Part shown: positions 44,648 through 54,218 of the stretch, piece by piece
Layout of the letters: every line of letters starts with the position of its first letter
Numbering within the stretch: the first letter of the stretch is position 1
Origin: an uncultured Ectothiorhodospiraceae bacterium
GTDB taxonomy: Bacteria > Pseudomonadota > Gammaproteobacteria > S012-40
Assembly (NCBI GenBank): GCA_945787715.1
Contig: CALZJE010000004.1
Coordinates: 1-64,000 of the forward strand
Direction of reading: 5' to 3'
Length of the DNA: 64,000 bases
The notes under the pieces: model-generated
Told to the model about the DNA's origin: nothing
What the model saw: the letters and a program-made list of their open reading frames with translations, nothing else
Databases searched by the model: none
Position numbers and translations under genes: made by a program

Positions 44648-46780
44648 TTAAAGATTACCGAGGACTTCGTCGGAAAACTGTTTGTCCACATTATTGCCAA
44701 ACCGTGCTAACCCTTTAAGTTCAATCTGCAAACCGAAAGAGGTTTTCATTGCTGTGTCCAAGTCTGTATTGTAGCTCCTGGCTAAAAAACGAACACTCCA
44801 GCAGCAGTTATTATACTCTAAACCTAGCAATGCTTCTTGTGTCTGCTCAGTTTTTAATGAATATAACCAGCGACCTGCAATTCGCCAGGATTGGCTTATG
44901 TTAAGAATGCCTAGTCCGGATATTTGTTCAATTTGCTTTTCCCTCACACGGTAGGCAATTTCAAATAGTTCCTGATTATCAAAGTAGCGTAATGCAACAT
45001 TGCCTTTATGGATATCATGTTCAGTGGAGTATTTCATAGCTTGTGCCGATGAAGATAGTGTCTTACCTAACCGGGTATATAGATTGATCGCACTAATTGT
45101 ATCGCCGGCATCAACCCTTTTTTCTCCGGGAATATGGGAGGTTAAATCTTGTAAATAATGGGCTTGGGTAAACGAGACTTTATATTTTTCATTTCCATCA
45201 GCTGTTAACAAACGAGAACTTAACGCCCATGATATTCGATTATCACCACCAACTCTATCGTATCCGCCATAGCGATTGGCGGCGAAAAGTTGTTCGCTAT
45301 TGATGTCTAAAATGCTGCTATCAATAAGTGGTATTTCGGATTGTTTCTTATTAGGAATATAAACATAACCGAGCCGCGGTTCCAGGGTCTGCAATCCCTT
45401 AGCAACTTTTCGCTCAAAAAATAGCCCGCTATCAGTTCGAAACAGCCAGTTATAAAATTTGTGATTCACTGTCTGCTCTTTTTCTGAGCGATGAATACTT
45501 GCTTGAAGTGTGATTGAAGGAATAAAAAAGCCCGCCATTTTTTCAATAGGTACTGATAATTCAGGTTGGAAAATCATGCGCTGAATAATGTCGTTACTTG
45601 ATCGGTTAAAATAACTGTATTCTGATCGCGTTTTAAATGTAAGGCCATAGCCTTGATGTTGTGTGCCCAGTGATATTTGAGGTAAGCGCCGATACGGCTC
45701 TTGTGCTCCATCAAGAATTTGAAAATCCTGAAAAAGCGTATTTAACTGCCAACTATTACTGAGGGTAGTACTTCGAAGATCGCGTGAAATTTGGGTTTTG
45801 TTAACAGTATTTAGTGTACTGCTTAAGTCATGGAAATATTCTGTATCTGAGACCTGGGCAAAGTTACCTAATATTTTTGTATTCTTCGTCGCTTTAGCTT
45901 CGAAAGTTGCCACGGCGAAGCTTCGATCTGTTTTAGTCTTTGTGTCATAAGGCAAATATTCATAACCAAGACTGGTATTAAAGTTTTTTTGTAGATAACG
46001 AAACTCGGTGCTGAGCTGACCACCGCGATTTTCAATGAAGCGGGGTGTTAGCGTCATATCATAATTGGGTGCCAGGTTAAGATAATAGGGAACACTCAAG
46101 TCAAAACCATTGGTGCTTGAATAGGCTGGGCTGGGGGCTAGGAATCCGGTTTTTCTTCCAGCTAATGGAAAACTGATATAAGGCAGGTAGAGAATTGGAG
46201 TACCCATAATTTCTAATCGCGTGTTATACGCGACACCTTCATTCTGTGCATGGTTAAGGGTGATTGATTCTGCTTTTAATTGCCATTGCTCTTCACCATC
46301 TGCACAAGTTGTATATGTTGTATTGTCCAGCTGAACGATATTATCCTCGAAAGCGATTTTTTCTGCTCGCCCTCTCGCGTCTTCTTCAATTAATTGGTAA
46401 CGCGTACTTTTAGCAGTCCCGGTGTTATTCGTTAGGTCCAGCTGCAATTCATCCGCACGCAATTCGATATTGCCTTCTCTAAAATTGATATTGCTTTCAG
46501 CTTGAATGCTGTTTTTATCTTTCAAGTAGGTCGCTTTATCAGCTTCAAAATATTGGGTTGGCGTTTGCACCGAAATATTGCCTTCAGCGGAAAATCGATT
46601 AGATTTGTGTGCCTCGAATTTATCTGAAGAGATGTGAATGCGATTGTCGTCATCTTCCACCTTTTTACGTTGTGGCTCAAAAACGCTAGTTGCGCAGCGG
46701 CTTATCTCATCGGCGTATGTGGAACTTTCCCAAGCTAGTAGTGAAACGCAAAGCAACAGAAGGACGTGATTAGTCCGCAT
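44648..46780 (-). CDS. lptD: LPS-assembly protein LptD
   Basis: The 710-residue protein is the outer-membrane barrel that inserts lipopolysaccharide. It has a signal peptide (LLLLCVSLLAWESSTYA), an N-terminal OstA-type beta-jellyroll (RIHISSDKFEAHKSNRFSA) and a barrel of about 500 residues opening with PYISFPLAGRKTGFLAP. Four cysteines for the essential disulfides are kept: ISRC and TTCADGE in the N-terminal part and NNCCW near residue 665. It is a little shorter than E. coli LptD (784). It is the first gene of the operon, divergent from amgK as in Pseudomonas. Confidence 0.96.
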   Translation of the reverse strand: MRTNHVLLLLCVSLLAWESSTYADEISRCATSVFEPQRKKVEDDDNRIHISSDKFEAHKSNRFSAEGNISVQTPTQYFEADKATYLKDKNSIQAESNINFREGNIELRADELQLDLTNNTGTAKSTRYQLIEEDARGRAEKIAFEDNIVQLDNTTYTTCADGEEQWQLKAESITLNHAQNEGVAYNTRLEIMGTPILYLPYISFPLAGRKTGFLAPSPAYSSTNGFDLSVPYYLNLAPNYDMTLTPRFIENRGGQLSTEFRYLQKNFNTSLGYEYLPYDTKTKTDRSFAVATFEAKATKNTKILGNFAQVSDTEYFHDLSSTLNTVNKTQISRDLRSTTLSNSWQLNTLFQDFQILDGAQEPYRRLPQISLGTQHQGYGLTFKTRSEYSYFNRSSNDIIQRMIFQPELSVPIEKMAGFFIPSITLQASIHRSEKEQTVNHKFYNWLFRTDSGLFFERKVAKGLQTLEPRLGYVYIPNKKQSEIPLIDSSILDINSEQLFAANRYGGYDRVGGDNRISWALSSRLLTADGNEKYKVSFTQAHYLQDLTSHIPGEKRVDAGDTISAINLYTRLGKTLSSSAQAMKYSTEHDIHKGNVALRYFDNQELFEIAYRVREKQIEQISGLGILNISQSWRIAGRWLYSLKTEQTQEALLGLEYNNCCWSVRFLARSYNTDLDTAMKTSFGLQIELKGLARFGNNVDKQFSDEVLGNL

Positions 46781-47116
46781 TTGTTTCCACCGTTTGGCCG
46801 CTGTAGTAAAAGGGGGGTGATAAATGAGGGCTTACCATTGAATACTTCAGATTACTTTTTCAAATAAGAGGGCGGGTATTTTAAGCCATATGCGGATTAA
46901 TACCAAAGTGACTTATGCCTGAATAGCATCAAATGGTTATTTTTAAGTCATTTCCTGCGGTTAGATTCTTCTTCACGGCTAACTTTTTGTTTTTCAGCAT
47001 AAAATGCAAAAACTCGTTATTATCAACAGATAACTTTATATCCGGAATGAATACGGCATAACTTATTGGCTTATAACGTGTCGTAGTGTAGATAATTTAA
47101 TCAAAAGGTTTTAAAC
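46781..47116. other. Divergent promoter region of lptD and amgK
   Basis: About 335 bases between divergent start codons. Envelope-stress (sigma-E) promoters often drive lptD-surA; I see no convincing GAACTT-TCTGA pair. AAAAGG lies before the amgK start. Confidence 0.45.
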
Positions 47117-48118
47117 GTGACAGATATTCGTTTGCAACAATTAACGGACTGGCTGAAATTCACTCTGGAGAGTGACGACCTCAACATTACAGTCGCTTCT
47201 GCGGATGCCAGTTTCCGTCGCTATTTTCGTGTTGAATCTCATGGGAAAACCTGGATAACAATGGATGCTCCTCCGGACAAAGAAGATTGTAAACCTTTCG
47301 TTAAAGTTGCAACCGCCTTTCATCATGTCGGGATGAATGTGCCTGAGATATACGCTCAGGATTTGAGTCATGGATTTTTAGTGTTAACTGATTTCGGAAA
47401 TACCTGTTATTTGGAAAAACTGTCGGAAGAGACTTCGGATCAGCTGTATAGCGATGCCATGCAATCACTGCTTAACTTGCAAGTGAATCCTAAAATTAAA
47501 AATGTAGACTTGCCAGTCTATGACGCACTACTACTTGATAGAGAAATGCGTTTGTTTGATGAGTGGTTTTTGAAGAAACATTTAAAATACAATCTTAACA
47601 GTGATGAACAGATATTATTGGATGAAACCTATGAGCGGCTAAAAAATGAAGCCTTATCGCAAGATCAAGTATGGGTACACCGTGATTACCATTCTCGAAA
47701 TCTCATGATAGTGTCAGACAATAATCCGGGTGTTATTGATTTCCAGGATGCAGTCGTTGGTGCAATTACCTATGATTTGGTTTCGTTATTACGAGATTGT
47801 TACATCAGTTGGCCGAGTGAGAAGGTTGAGCAATGGGTGCAGCAATATCATATGATGTTAAAAGCAAAAGGGCGTTGTCGTGACATATCCGAAGCACAGT
47901 TTATGCGTTGGTTTGATTGGATGGGTATTCAACGACACCTGAAAGCTATTGGAATTTTCGCTCGCCTAAATTATAGAGATAACAAACCAGGATATCTTAA
48001 TGATATCCCGCGAACACTTAACTATGTTCAAACAGTTTCTTCAAAATATGCAGAGTTACAAAATTTTCATCAATTTATTGTGGATGTTGTTTTACCAAAA
48101 ACACACGCTGGAGAATAA
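47117..48118 (+). CDS. amgK: N-acetylmuramate/N-acetylglucosamine kinase AmgK
   Basis: The 333-residue protein is an aminoglycoside-phosphotransferase-fold kinase that phosphorylates the anomeric carbon of MurNAc and GlcNAc during peptidoglycan recycling. The catalytic loop is VHRDYHSRNLMIV (near residue 193) and the metal-binding motif VIDFQDAVVG. ASFRRYFRV at the N-terminus is typical. The start is GTG (product MTDIRLQQL). The murU gene starts 2 bases after the stop. The pair feeds UDP-MurNAc synthesis while bypassing MurA, which is known in Pseudomonas to give intrinsic fosfomycin tolerance. Confidence 0.93.
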   Translation: MTDIRLQQLTDWLKFTLESDDLNITVASADASFRRYFRVESHGKTWITMDAPPDKEDCKPFVKVATAFHHVGMNVPEIYAQDLSHGFLVLTDFGNTCYLEKLSEETSDQLYSDAMQSLLNLQVNPKIKNVDLPVYDALLLDREMRLFDEWFLKKHLKYNLNSDEQILLDETYERLKNEALSQDQVWVHRDYHSRNLMIVSDNNPGVIDFQDAVVGAITYDLVSLLRDCYISWPSEKVEQWVQQYHMMLKAKGRCRDISEAQFMRWFDWMGIQRHLKAIGIFARLNYRDNKPGYLNDIPRTLNYVQTVSSKYAELQNFHQFIVDVVLPKTHAGE

Positions 48119-48120
48119 TC

Positions 48121-48771
48121 ATGAAAGCGATGATTCTTGCTGCCGGTAGAGGCGAGCGTATGCGTCCGTTGACTGACACATGCCCAAAGCCGTTATTAAA
48201 AGTTAAAGGACAAGCACTGATTGAATATCATATTAAGGCTTTGGTTAAATCAGGCATTAATGAGTTGGTAATAAATCATGCTTATCTAGGCCAGCAAATT
48301 GAAGACTATTTAGGGACTGGTGAAAAATATGGAGCTGCCATTCAATATTCTCCAGAGTCAGATGCCATGGAAACTGGCGGAGGGATTTTTAATGCGCTTC
48401 GATACTTTGGGGATGAGCCATTCATAATTGTTAATGGTGATGTATGGACTGATTATGATTTTTCACATCTGCCGAAGCAGATTAGCAACCTTGCTCATTT
48501 AGTCATGATAAACAATCCTCCTCATAATCCTGGTGGTGACTTTTACTTTAATAGCGGAATGTTAAATGAGTTCAAAGGAAATAAATTAACGTATAGTGGG
48601 ATTGCAATAATACATCCATTATTATTTAAGGATTGTGCATCGGGTGCATTTCCATTAGCGCCCTTACTAAGAAGTGCGATCTCAAATAACCAGATATCAG
48701 CTGAACATTACCTGGGAGTTTGGGTTGATGTGGGGACGCCGGAGCGCTTAGCTGAATTAGATCAAGCTTAG
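48121..48771 (+). CDS. murU: N-acetylmuramate alpha-1-phosphate uridylyltransferase MurU
   Basis: The 216-residue protein is a nucleotidyltransferase that forms UDP-MurNAc from MurNAc-1-phosphate. The nucleotide-binding signature is LAAGRGERMRPLTDTCPKPLL at residues 6-26, with the metal Asp in FIIVNGDVWTDYD and a second in WVDVGTPERL. It is the size of P. putida MurU (about 225) and lacks the acyltransferase domain of GlmU. It is translationally coupled to amgK. Confidence 0.93.
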   Translation: MKAMILAAGRGERMRPLTDTCPKPLLKVKGQALIEYHIKALVKSGINELVINHAYLGQQIEDYLGTGEKYGAAIQYSPESDAMETGGGIFNALRYFGDEPFIIVNGDVWTDYDFSHLPKQISNLAHLVMINNPPHNPGGDFYFNSGMLNEFKGNKLTYSGIAIIHPLLFKDCASGAFPLAPLLRSAISNNQISAEHYLGVWVDVGTPERLAELDQA

Positions 48772-48862
48772 TTGTAACGTAAACATACCTGTAATGATTG
48801 AGATTTAGATTTCATTTTGTCTTATACTGAAAATCGTTAAATATCTGCGGTAATCTCAAAAA

Positions 48863-49957
48863 ATGGCATTTCGCATACTCGTCTGTATTTCTGCTCATGG
48901 TTTTGGTCATCTTGCGATGACTGCTCCGATTTTAAATCGCCTTTCCAAACTTTACAATGTTAAATTGGTTGTTCGAACGAAACTTCCTGAGTCACTAATT
49001 CGTGAACTTATTTTTGTTGAAGTTGAAATCATCAATGAGGCCGCAGACTTTGGGATGGTTATGAAAGATGCATTCGAAGTGGATTTAGAGGAAAGTAAAA
49101 AGAAATATTTTGAATTCCATAGTGATTGGGATATGCAAGTAGAAAAAGAAATGTGGAGTCTGGAGCAACTTCAACCTGATTTAATTTTATCCAATGCGCC
49201 CTATTTAACGATAGCTGCAGCGGGAAAACTTCAAATACCTTGTCTTGGATATTGCTCTCTTAATTGGGCAGATATTTTTCAGTCCTATTTCGGAAACGAT
49301 TCTCCAGAAGCGAGAAAAATTATTCATGAAATGCGCAATGCTTATAATAGCGCAGATTTTTTCATTCTTCCGGAGCCCTCTATGCCAATTGAGTGGATAA
49401 ACAGTGTTATAAATATTGGACCAGTGGCTCGCATTGGTAATAATGTGAAAGCGCAAATATGCGAACGATTAGCTATCGCTGACACTACGCGTTTAGTTTT
49501 GGTTGCGCCTGGAGGGATCGAAACCGATGTGCCAGTTAATGATTGGCCGCAAGTAGAGAATATTCACTGGATAGTGAGTTGGGAATATTTGAGTGTGCGC
49601 AAAGATGTTTCCTGTATAAAAGATACAGGATTCATATTTAACGATATCCTTGCCAGTTGTGATGCGATTATTTCCAAGCCTGGTTATGGTACTGTCACTG
49701 ATACAGTATGTAATAACATTCCAGCGCTTTATGTTCTTCGAGGCGATTGGGCTGAAGAAGAATTTCTTGTAAATTGGTGGAAGCAAAAAGGGTGTGTCGA
49801 GCAAATTACAAAAGAGCATTTTTTTAGTGGGAATGTTGTGCACTCATTAGAAAGTTTGTGGAGCAGGTCCGCAGCTGAAAAAATTACTCCGAGTGGTATC
49901 GACGAAATTACTTCAATTATTTCGGGTTATATTTCCAATAAATTTGAATTACACTAA
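48863..49957 (+). CDS. GT-B-fold glycosyltransferase-like protein
   Basis: The 364-residue protein has the two-domain GT-B layout. Residues 1-40 hold CISAHGFGHLAMTAPIL, the glycine-rich turn of MurG/UGT-type enzymes; a middle linker is at about 180; the C-terminal half contains LVLVAPGGIETDVP and ISKPGYGTVTDTVCNNIPALYVLRGDWAEEEFLV, which corresponds to the nucleotide-sugar-binding region. Donor and acceptor are unknown. It lies 90 bases after murU on the same strand, so a link to cell-wall sugar metabolism is possible but unproven. Cytoplasmic; no membrane helix. Confidence 0.7.
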   Translation: MAFRILVCISAHGFGHLAMTAPILNRLSKLYNVKLVVRTKLPESLIRELIFVEVEIINEAADFGMVMKDAFEVDLEESKKKYFEFHSDWDMQVEKEMWSLEQLQPDLILSNAPYLTIAAAGKLQIPCLGYCSLNWADIFQSYFGNDSPEARKIIHEMRNAYNSADFFILPEPSMPIEWINSVINIGPVARIGNNVKAQICERLAIADTTRLVLVAPGGIETDVPVNDWPQVENIHWIVSWEYLSVRKDVSCIKDTGFIFNDILASCDAIISKPGYGTVTDTVCNNIPALYVLRGDWAEEEFLVNWWKQKGCVEQITKEHFFSGNVVHSLESLWSRSAAEKITPSGIDEITSIISGYISNKFELH

Positions 49958-50006
49958 CTTGGATTAAGTTTAAATTTCCACACTTTTCAACTCAAAGGTA
50001 AATATT

Positions 50007-51206
50007 ATGCAAATTGGCACACCATTATCATCGTCAGCATTAAAAGTTATGTTGCTTGGGGCTGGTGAGCTGGGAAAGGAAGTGATCATTTCACTTCAGC
50101 GCTATGGGGTTGAAGTTATTGCAGTGGATCGATATGAGAATGCACCTGGGCATCAAGTTGCACACCGAGCTTATACGATGGATATGACTGATGAAGATTC
50201 ATTGCGAGAGCTAATCCTTAAAGAAAAACCTAAATATATTGTGCCTGAAATCGAAGCAATTGCGACCCATGTTCTCGCTGAATTAGAGCAGGAAGGTGTC
50301 GCGGAAGTTATTCCTAAAGCTCGTGCAACGCAACTAACGATGAACCGGGAAGGTATTCGTCGTTTGGCAGCAGAAGAGTTAGCGTTGCCAACTTCGCGCT
50401 ACGCCTTCGCCAAGAGTCTTAATGAACTGAAAATCGCTATCGATGGTGGTGTAGGATATCCCTGTTTTATTAAGCCGGTGATGTCATCATCTGGTAAAGG
50501 GCAATCATTGATTAATTCGTCTAACGAAGTCGAAGCGGCTTGGGAATATGCGCTACAAGGCGGGCGTGTTAATCAGCCAAATGTGATTGTTGAAGAAAAA
50601 ATAGAATTTGATTTTGAAATTACCTTGCTTACTATTCGTTCGCTTGATGAATCTGGAAATATTCAAACAAGCTTCTGCGAGCCAATAGGGCATGTACAAA
50701 TATCAGGTGATTATGTCGAAAGCTGGCAACCCCAACCTATGACCGAGAAAGCCTTAGCCCTATCAAAAGATATTGCTAAAAAAATAACGGATAATCTTGG
50801 TGGTAGAGGTATTTTTGGTGTCGAACTTTTTGTTAAAGGTGATGATGTTTGGTTTAGTGAAGTAAGTCCTCGTCCACATGATACAGGGATGGTGACAATG
50901 GTTTCGCAACGACAAAATGAATTTGAGTTACATGCAAGAGCAATACTGGGCTTGCCCGTCAATAGTGAGCTGACTTCAGCAGGTGCGAGCGCTGTGATAT
51001 ATGGCAGTATGGATGAAGTTGGTGTGAGTTTTGTTGGGTTGGAGTTGGCATTGAGTGTTCCTCAAGCAGAAGTCCGTTTGTTTGGAAAACCTGAATCATT
51101 TGTAAAACGAAGAATGGGCGTTGCTTTAGCGTACAGCGATTCAGTGGCGCAAGCGCGTGAAAATGCGAAAGTTGCTGCAGGACAAGTTAAAGTAATAAAA
51201 GAATAG
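50007..51206 (+). CDS. purT: Formate-dependent GAR transformylase
   Basis: The 399-residue protein is PurT, which makes formyl-GAR in purine synthesis from GAR, formate and ATP. The pre-ATP-grasp start ([31 protein letters not shown]), the ATP-grasp core ([33 protein letters not shown]) and the metal site ([30 protein letters not shown]) are intact. AAAGGTAAA precedes the ATG. It is probably monocistronic; a highly structured non-coding region begins about 30 bases after its stop. Confidence 0.96.
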   Translation: MQIGTPLSSSALKVMLLGAGELGKEVIISLQRYGVEVIAVDRYENAPGHQVAHRAYTMDMTDEDSLRELILKEKPKYIVPEIEAIATHVLAELEQEGVAEVIPKARATQLTMNREGIRRLAAEELALPTSRYAFAKSLNELKIAIDGGVGYPCFIKPVMSSSGKGQSLINSSNEVEAAWEYALQGGRVNQPNVIVEEKIEFDFEITLLTIRSLDESGNIQTSFCEPIGHVQISGDYVESWQPQPMTEKALALSKDIAKKITDNLGGRGIFGVELFVKGDDVWFSEVSPRPHDTGMVTMVSQRQNEFELHARAILGLPVNSELTSAGASAVIYGSMDEVGVSFVGLELALSVPQAEVRLFGKPESFVKRRMGVALAYSDSVAQARENAKVAAGQVKVIKE

Positions 51207-51236
51207 TAAAAACAACGGGGTAGAAAAATTAGAATG

Positions 51237-51371
51237 GGGAGGACCCTTGAACAATGTATTCGTAATCACTTGCTGCCCAAAGCCTTTTATAAAGACTTTG
51301 TTCCCCTCCCTTTATCCGCATATAGCGAACGGCGTACAAGTGTTTAAGGTCCTCCCAGAAAAACACTTGTA
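51237..51371. ncRNA. Candidate structured RNA, strand undetermined
   Basis: TACAAGTGTTT (51335-51345) and AAACACTTGTA (51361-51371) form a perfect 11-bp stem with a 15-base loop. The loop sequence AAGGTCCTCCC (51346-51356) is complementary to GGGAGGACCCTT at 51237-51248, 90 bases away, with one bulge, allowing a pseudoknot or an alternative long-range stem. Between them, CAAAG-CC-TTT and AAA-GA-CTTTG (51278-51300) make another hairpin, and CACTTG (51267-51272) competes for CAAGTG (51337-51342). On the minus strand the region follows the small ORF directly and exposes GGGAGGACC in the loop and AAAGGGAGGGG in a single strand. No known RNA family was recognised. Confidence 0.4.
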
Positions 51372-51373
51372 AC

Positions 51374-51484
51374 TTAGCGGAACCCGTTTTTTGAGTAAAT
51401 TTTATATGTTACATAACTACCTAAGCCAGTGCCAACAATTGTAATAATATAAATTGCCATTGTTAGTGTATCTGTATAAGCCAT
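51374..51484 (-). CDS. Small membrane protein, 36 residues
   Basis: The minus strand encodes a 36-residue peptide beginning MAYTDTLTMAIYIITIVG and ending YKIYSKNGFR. It has a single predicted membrane helix (about residues 8-27) and a positive C-terminal tail, the layout of small bacterial inner-membrane proteins. GAGGG lies six bases before the ATG. The layout recalls short DUF3149-type proteins, but similarity is too weak to claim. Its stop is 2 bases from the 11-bp hairpin at 51335-51371, which would form the start of its 3' untranslated region. Confidence 0.5.
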   Translation of the reverse strand: MAYTDTLTMAIYIITIVGTGLGSYVTYKIYSKNGFR

Positions 51485-51988
51485 TGTCGCCCTCTACAAA
51501 ATTAAGTTAATGTGTGTTGTTGATGTCGAGGTATCTTGCATGATTGGCAGACATTATTCAAGTGATTTAGTCTGTTATTCCTACCAAAAAATAAGCAATC
51601 TCTCCCTATTTTTATTTATTTGCTCATGAATTCATCAAATTGTTTAAAGTATATTTTGAAAGCAATTTTCAATATGGATTACTTGTAAATTGCAGTCGCT
51701 TGCTCAAGCATTAGTTGATTGTTTTCAATTCAGTTGTTTTCGTAAGCTGTGTAAGTACTAACAATATTCCTAGTAGATGAAGTTTTCCCCCTCCAATTTA
51801 ACTTTCTAAAGCGTAGTGAGAACTGAGTCCTGAAAGATAAAGGATTAATTTGTCAGGACGCTACATTCTCTAGAATTCGCATCAATCTGATCAGCTTCGA
51901 ATTAGTCTAAGTTGTTCCTGAATAGCACTAGCGTTGTGAATATGTCAGGGGTTATTCAGTAATTAGGTTGTTAACAGATAGGAGTAGT

Positions 51989-52867
51989 ATGCGGGGGATG
52001 AAAGTATATAAAACGCCAAGCGACTTGGTGCGGGGTGTCGATAAGTTAGTTTCATTACCAGAGGTTTGTTTTTTGGTAAATGATTTGGTTAATGATCCAA
52101 AGTCAGAAATTGAGCAAGTCGGAAGTGTTATAAGCCAAGATCCGGATTTAACAGCGCGTTTATTAAAATTAGTGAACAGTTCCTATTATGGATTTGAGAC
52201 TCCTATTGATACTGTGTCACGTGCAGTGATGATGGTAGGCCTCAGAGAGTTGCAACATATGGTATGGGCAAGTTCTGCGGTGGAAACCTTTAAAAGCTTG
52301 CCGCCAGAAGATGCGAATATGGCAGGATTTTGGCGGCACAGTATTTTTTGCGCTGTTGTTGCTCGTATCTTAGCGAGGGAATGTAATGTTCTTCATCCTG
52401 AAAGATTATTTGTTACGGGATTGATGCATGATATCGGGCGTTTGTTGATGTTTATCAAAATGCCAGAAGCTTCGAGTAAAATTTTTAATATGGAAAAAGC
52501 CTCGCCCGAGAGAAATATAGAGGAGTTTGAGCAGGAAGTATTGGGATACGATCACACAGACATTGGTTTGGCACTTTGTAAGTCCTGGGGACTACCAGAG
52601 AGTATCTCAACAGCTATTGGAAATCATCACGCGCCAAGCACTGCAGACGAATATGAATTAGAAAGTGCAATATTGTATGTCGCAAATTTAATGGCTCATG
52701 CATTAGAGTTAGGTGATGAAGATGATTTTCAGAAAACAGCTGATGTTGAAGTGTGGCAGCTGTTAAATTTATCCGAAAAATCAATTAAAAAAACGTTGCA
52801 TGAAGCGGTATTGCAATTTTTAGAGGCGCTGGAGTTATTGTTGCCCGGTGCGAGTCAAAGAGTTTAG
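51989..52867 (+). CDS. HDOD domain signalling protein
   Basis: The protein (292 residues from this ATG) is a single HDOD domain. It begins with SLPEVCFLVNDLVNDPKSEIEQVGSVISQDPDLTARLLKLVNSSYYG, the family hallmark, followed by RELQHMVWASSAVE and a partial HD motif (VTGLMHDIGRLLMFIKMP, then DHTDIGLALCKSWGLPESISTAIGNHH). HDOD proteins act as non-enzymatic output domains in signalling, often with c-di-GMP or chemotaxis-type systems. ATG at 51989 has AGGAG five bases upstream; further upstream starts are less likely. The CheZ-like gene starts 13 bases after the stop, so they form an operon. Confidence 0.88.
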   Translation: MRGMKVYKTPSDLVRGVDKLVSLPEVCFLVNDLVNDPKSEIEQVGSVISQDPDLTARLLKLVNSSYYGFETPIDTVSRAVMMVGLRELQHMVWASSAVETFKSLPPEDANMAGFWRHSIFCAVVARILARECNVLHPERLFVTGLMHDIGRLLMFIKMPEASSKIFNMEKASPERNIEEFEQEVLGYDHTDIGLALCKSWGLPESISTAIGNHHAPSTADEYELESAILYVANLMAHALELGDEDDFQKTADVEVWQLLNLSEKSIKKTLHEAVLQFLEALELLLPGASQRV

Positions 52868-52880
52868 AAGGAAATAGTAA

Positions 52881-53369
52881 ATGTCTGATACATCGCTATA
52901 TGGCACGGATTTTAACACCCCCGCATATGCTAAAGAAGTGGACCGTGAAGAACTAGCTAGAGCATTGATATTATTTTGCATTCAAGACGGGAATATCGCT
53001 TCTGAAAATATTAGTGGGCGTTTAGCAAAAATACAAACAATGTTGAATGAAACCCAGGAAAAGCTTGGCGGAAATGAAGAAAATATACCGCTTTTGATGG
53101 CCGTCAATGGCGTGCAGAGCGAAGTAACAGAAGCTCTCATGGCGTTACAATTTTTTGATCGCATTACTCAGCGAATGGATCATGCCGTAGCGACAATCGA
53201 AGGTGTTCAATCTACACAAGATATGCGTAAGCGATTCACAATGGAAGACGAACGTGTACTTTATGATGCGCTATCGAAAGGTGCGAATTTAGATCTGGCT
53301 GTTAATATGGCAAAGCAGACGCTAATTTCAACAATTGATAAAAAGGGCGAAGATATCGAACTGTTTTAG
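52881..53369 (+). CDS. CheZ-like phosphatase candidate
   Basis: The 162-residue protein is all-helical and acidic. The segment EALMALQFFDRITQRMDHAV contains Asp93 and Gln97 in a DxxxQ arrangement, the same catalytic pattern that CheZ uses to dephosphorylate CheY (DLTGQ in E. coli). CheZ is longer (214) and forms a four-helix bundle dimer; here two long helices (about 25-62 and 66-108) could make such a bundle. The C-terminal tail (VNMAKQTLISTIDKKGEDIELF) ends in an acidic/hydrophobic peptide, as CheZ does for CheY docking. Assignment rests on this motif and on linkage to the HDOD gene. Confidence 0.5.
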   Translation: MSDTSLYGTDFNTPAYAKEVDREELARALILFCIQDGNIASENISGRLAKIQTMLNETQEKLGGNEENIPLLMAVNGVQSEVTEALMALQFFDRITQRMDHAVATIEGVQSTQDMRKRFTMEDERVLYDALSKGANLDLAVNMAKQTLISTIDKKGEDIELF

Positions 53370-53551
53370 TATTACTAAATATGTGCTCCTCCTTTTAATT
53401 GAGCATATATTCCTCATCTGTTCTTGAGATTAAAGATTGCTTTGATAATAAATCTAGTTTACCCTTAGCCGCCTCAAATATTAGAGCATATTTCTTGTAC
53501 GATTCGCCCTTTGTGGTTTGTTGTTGTGCAAGTCAATCGTTCGATGATTTC

Positions 53552-54218
<667 letters not shown>

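Larger units (their letters stand above)
51207..51988. other. Long intergenic region with structured DNA and a small ORF
   Basis: About 780 bases between purT and the HDOD gene. It holds the structured stretch 51237-51371 and a 36-codon minus-strand ORF (51374-51484). From 51490 to 51988 it is AT-rich without a supportable gene; AGGAG at 51980 is the ribosome-binding site of the HDOD gene. Confidence 0.5.

Noticed and set aside
51237-51356. Possible 6S or SRP (4.5S) RNA
   Set aside because: The length and long-stem form are suggestive, but the SRP tetraloop/asymmetric loop sequence and the 6S conserved features are absent.
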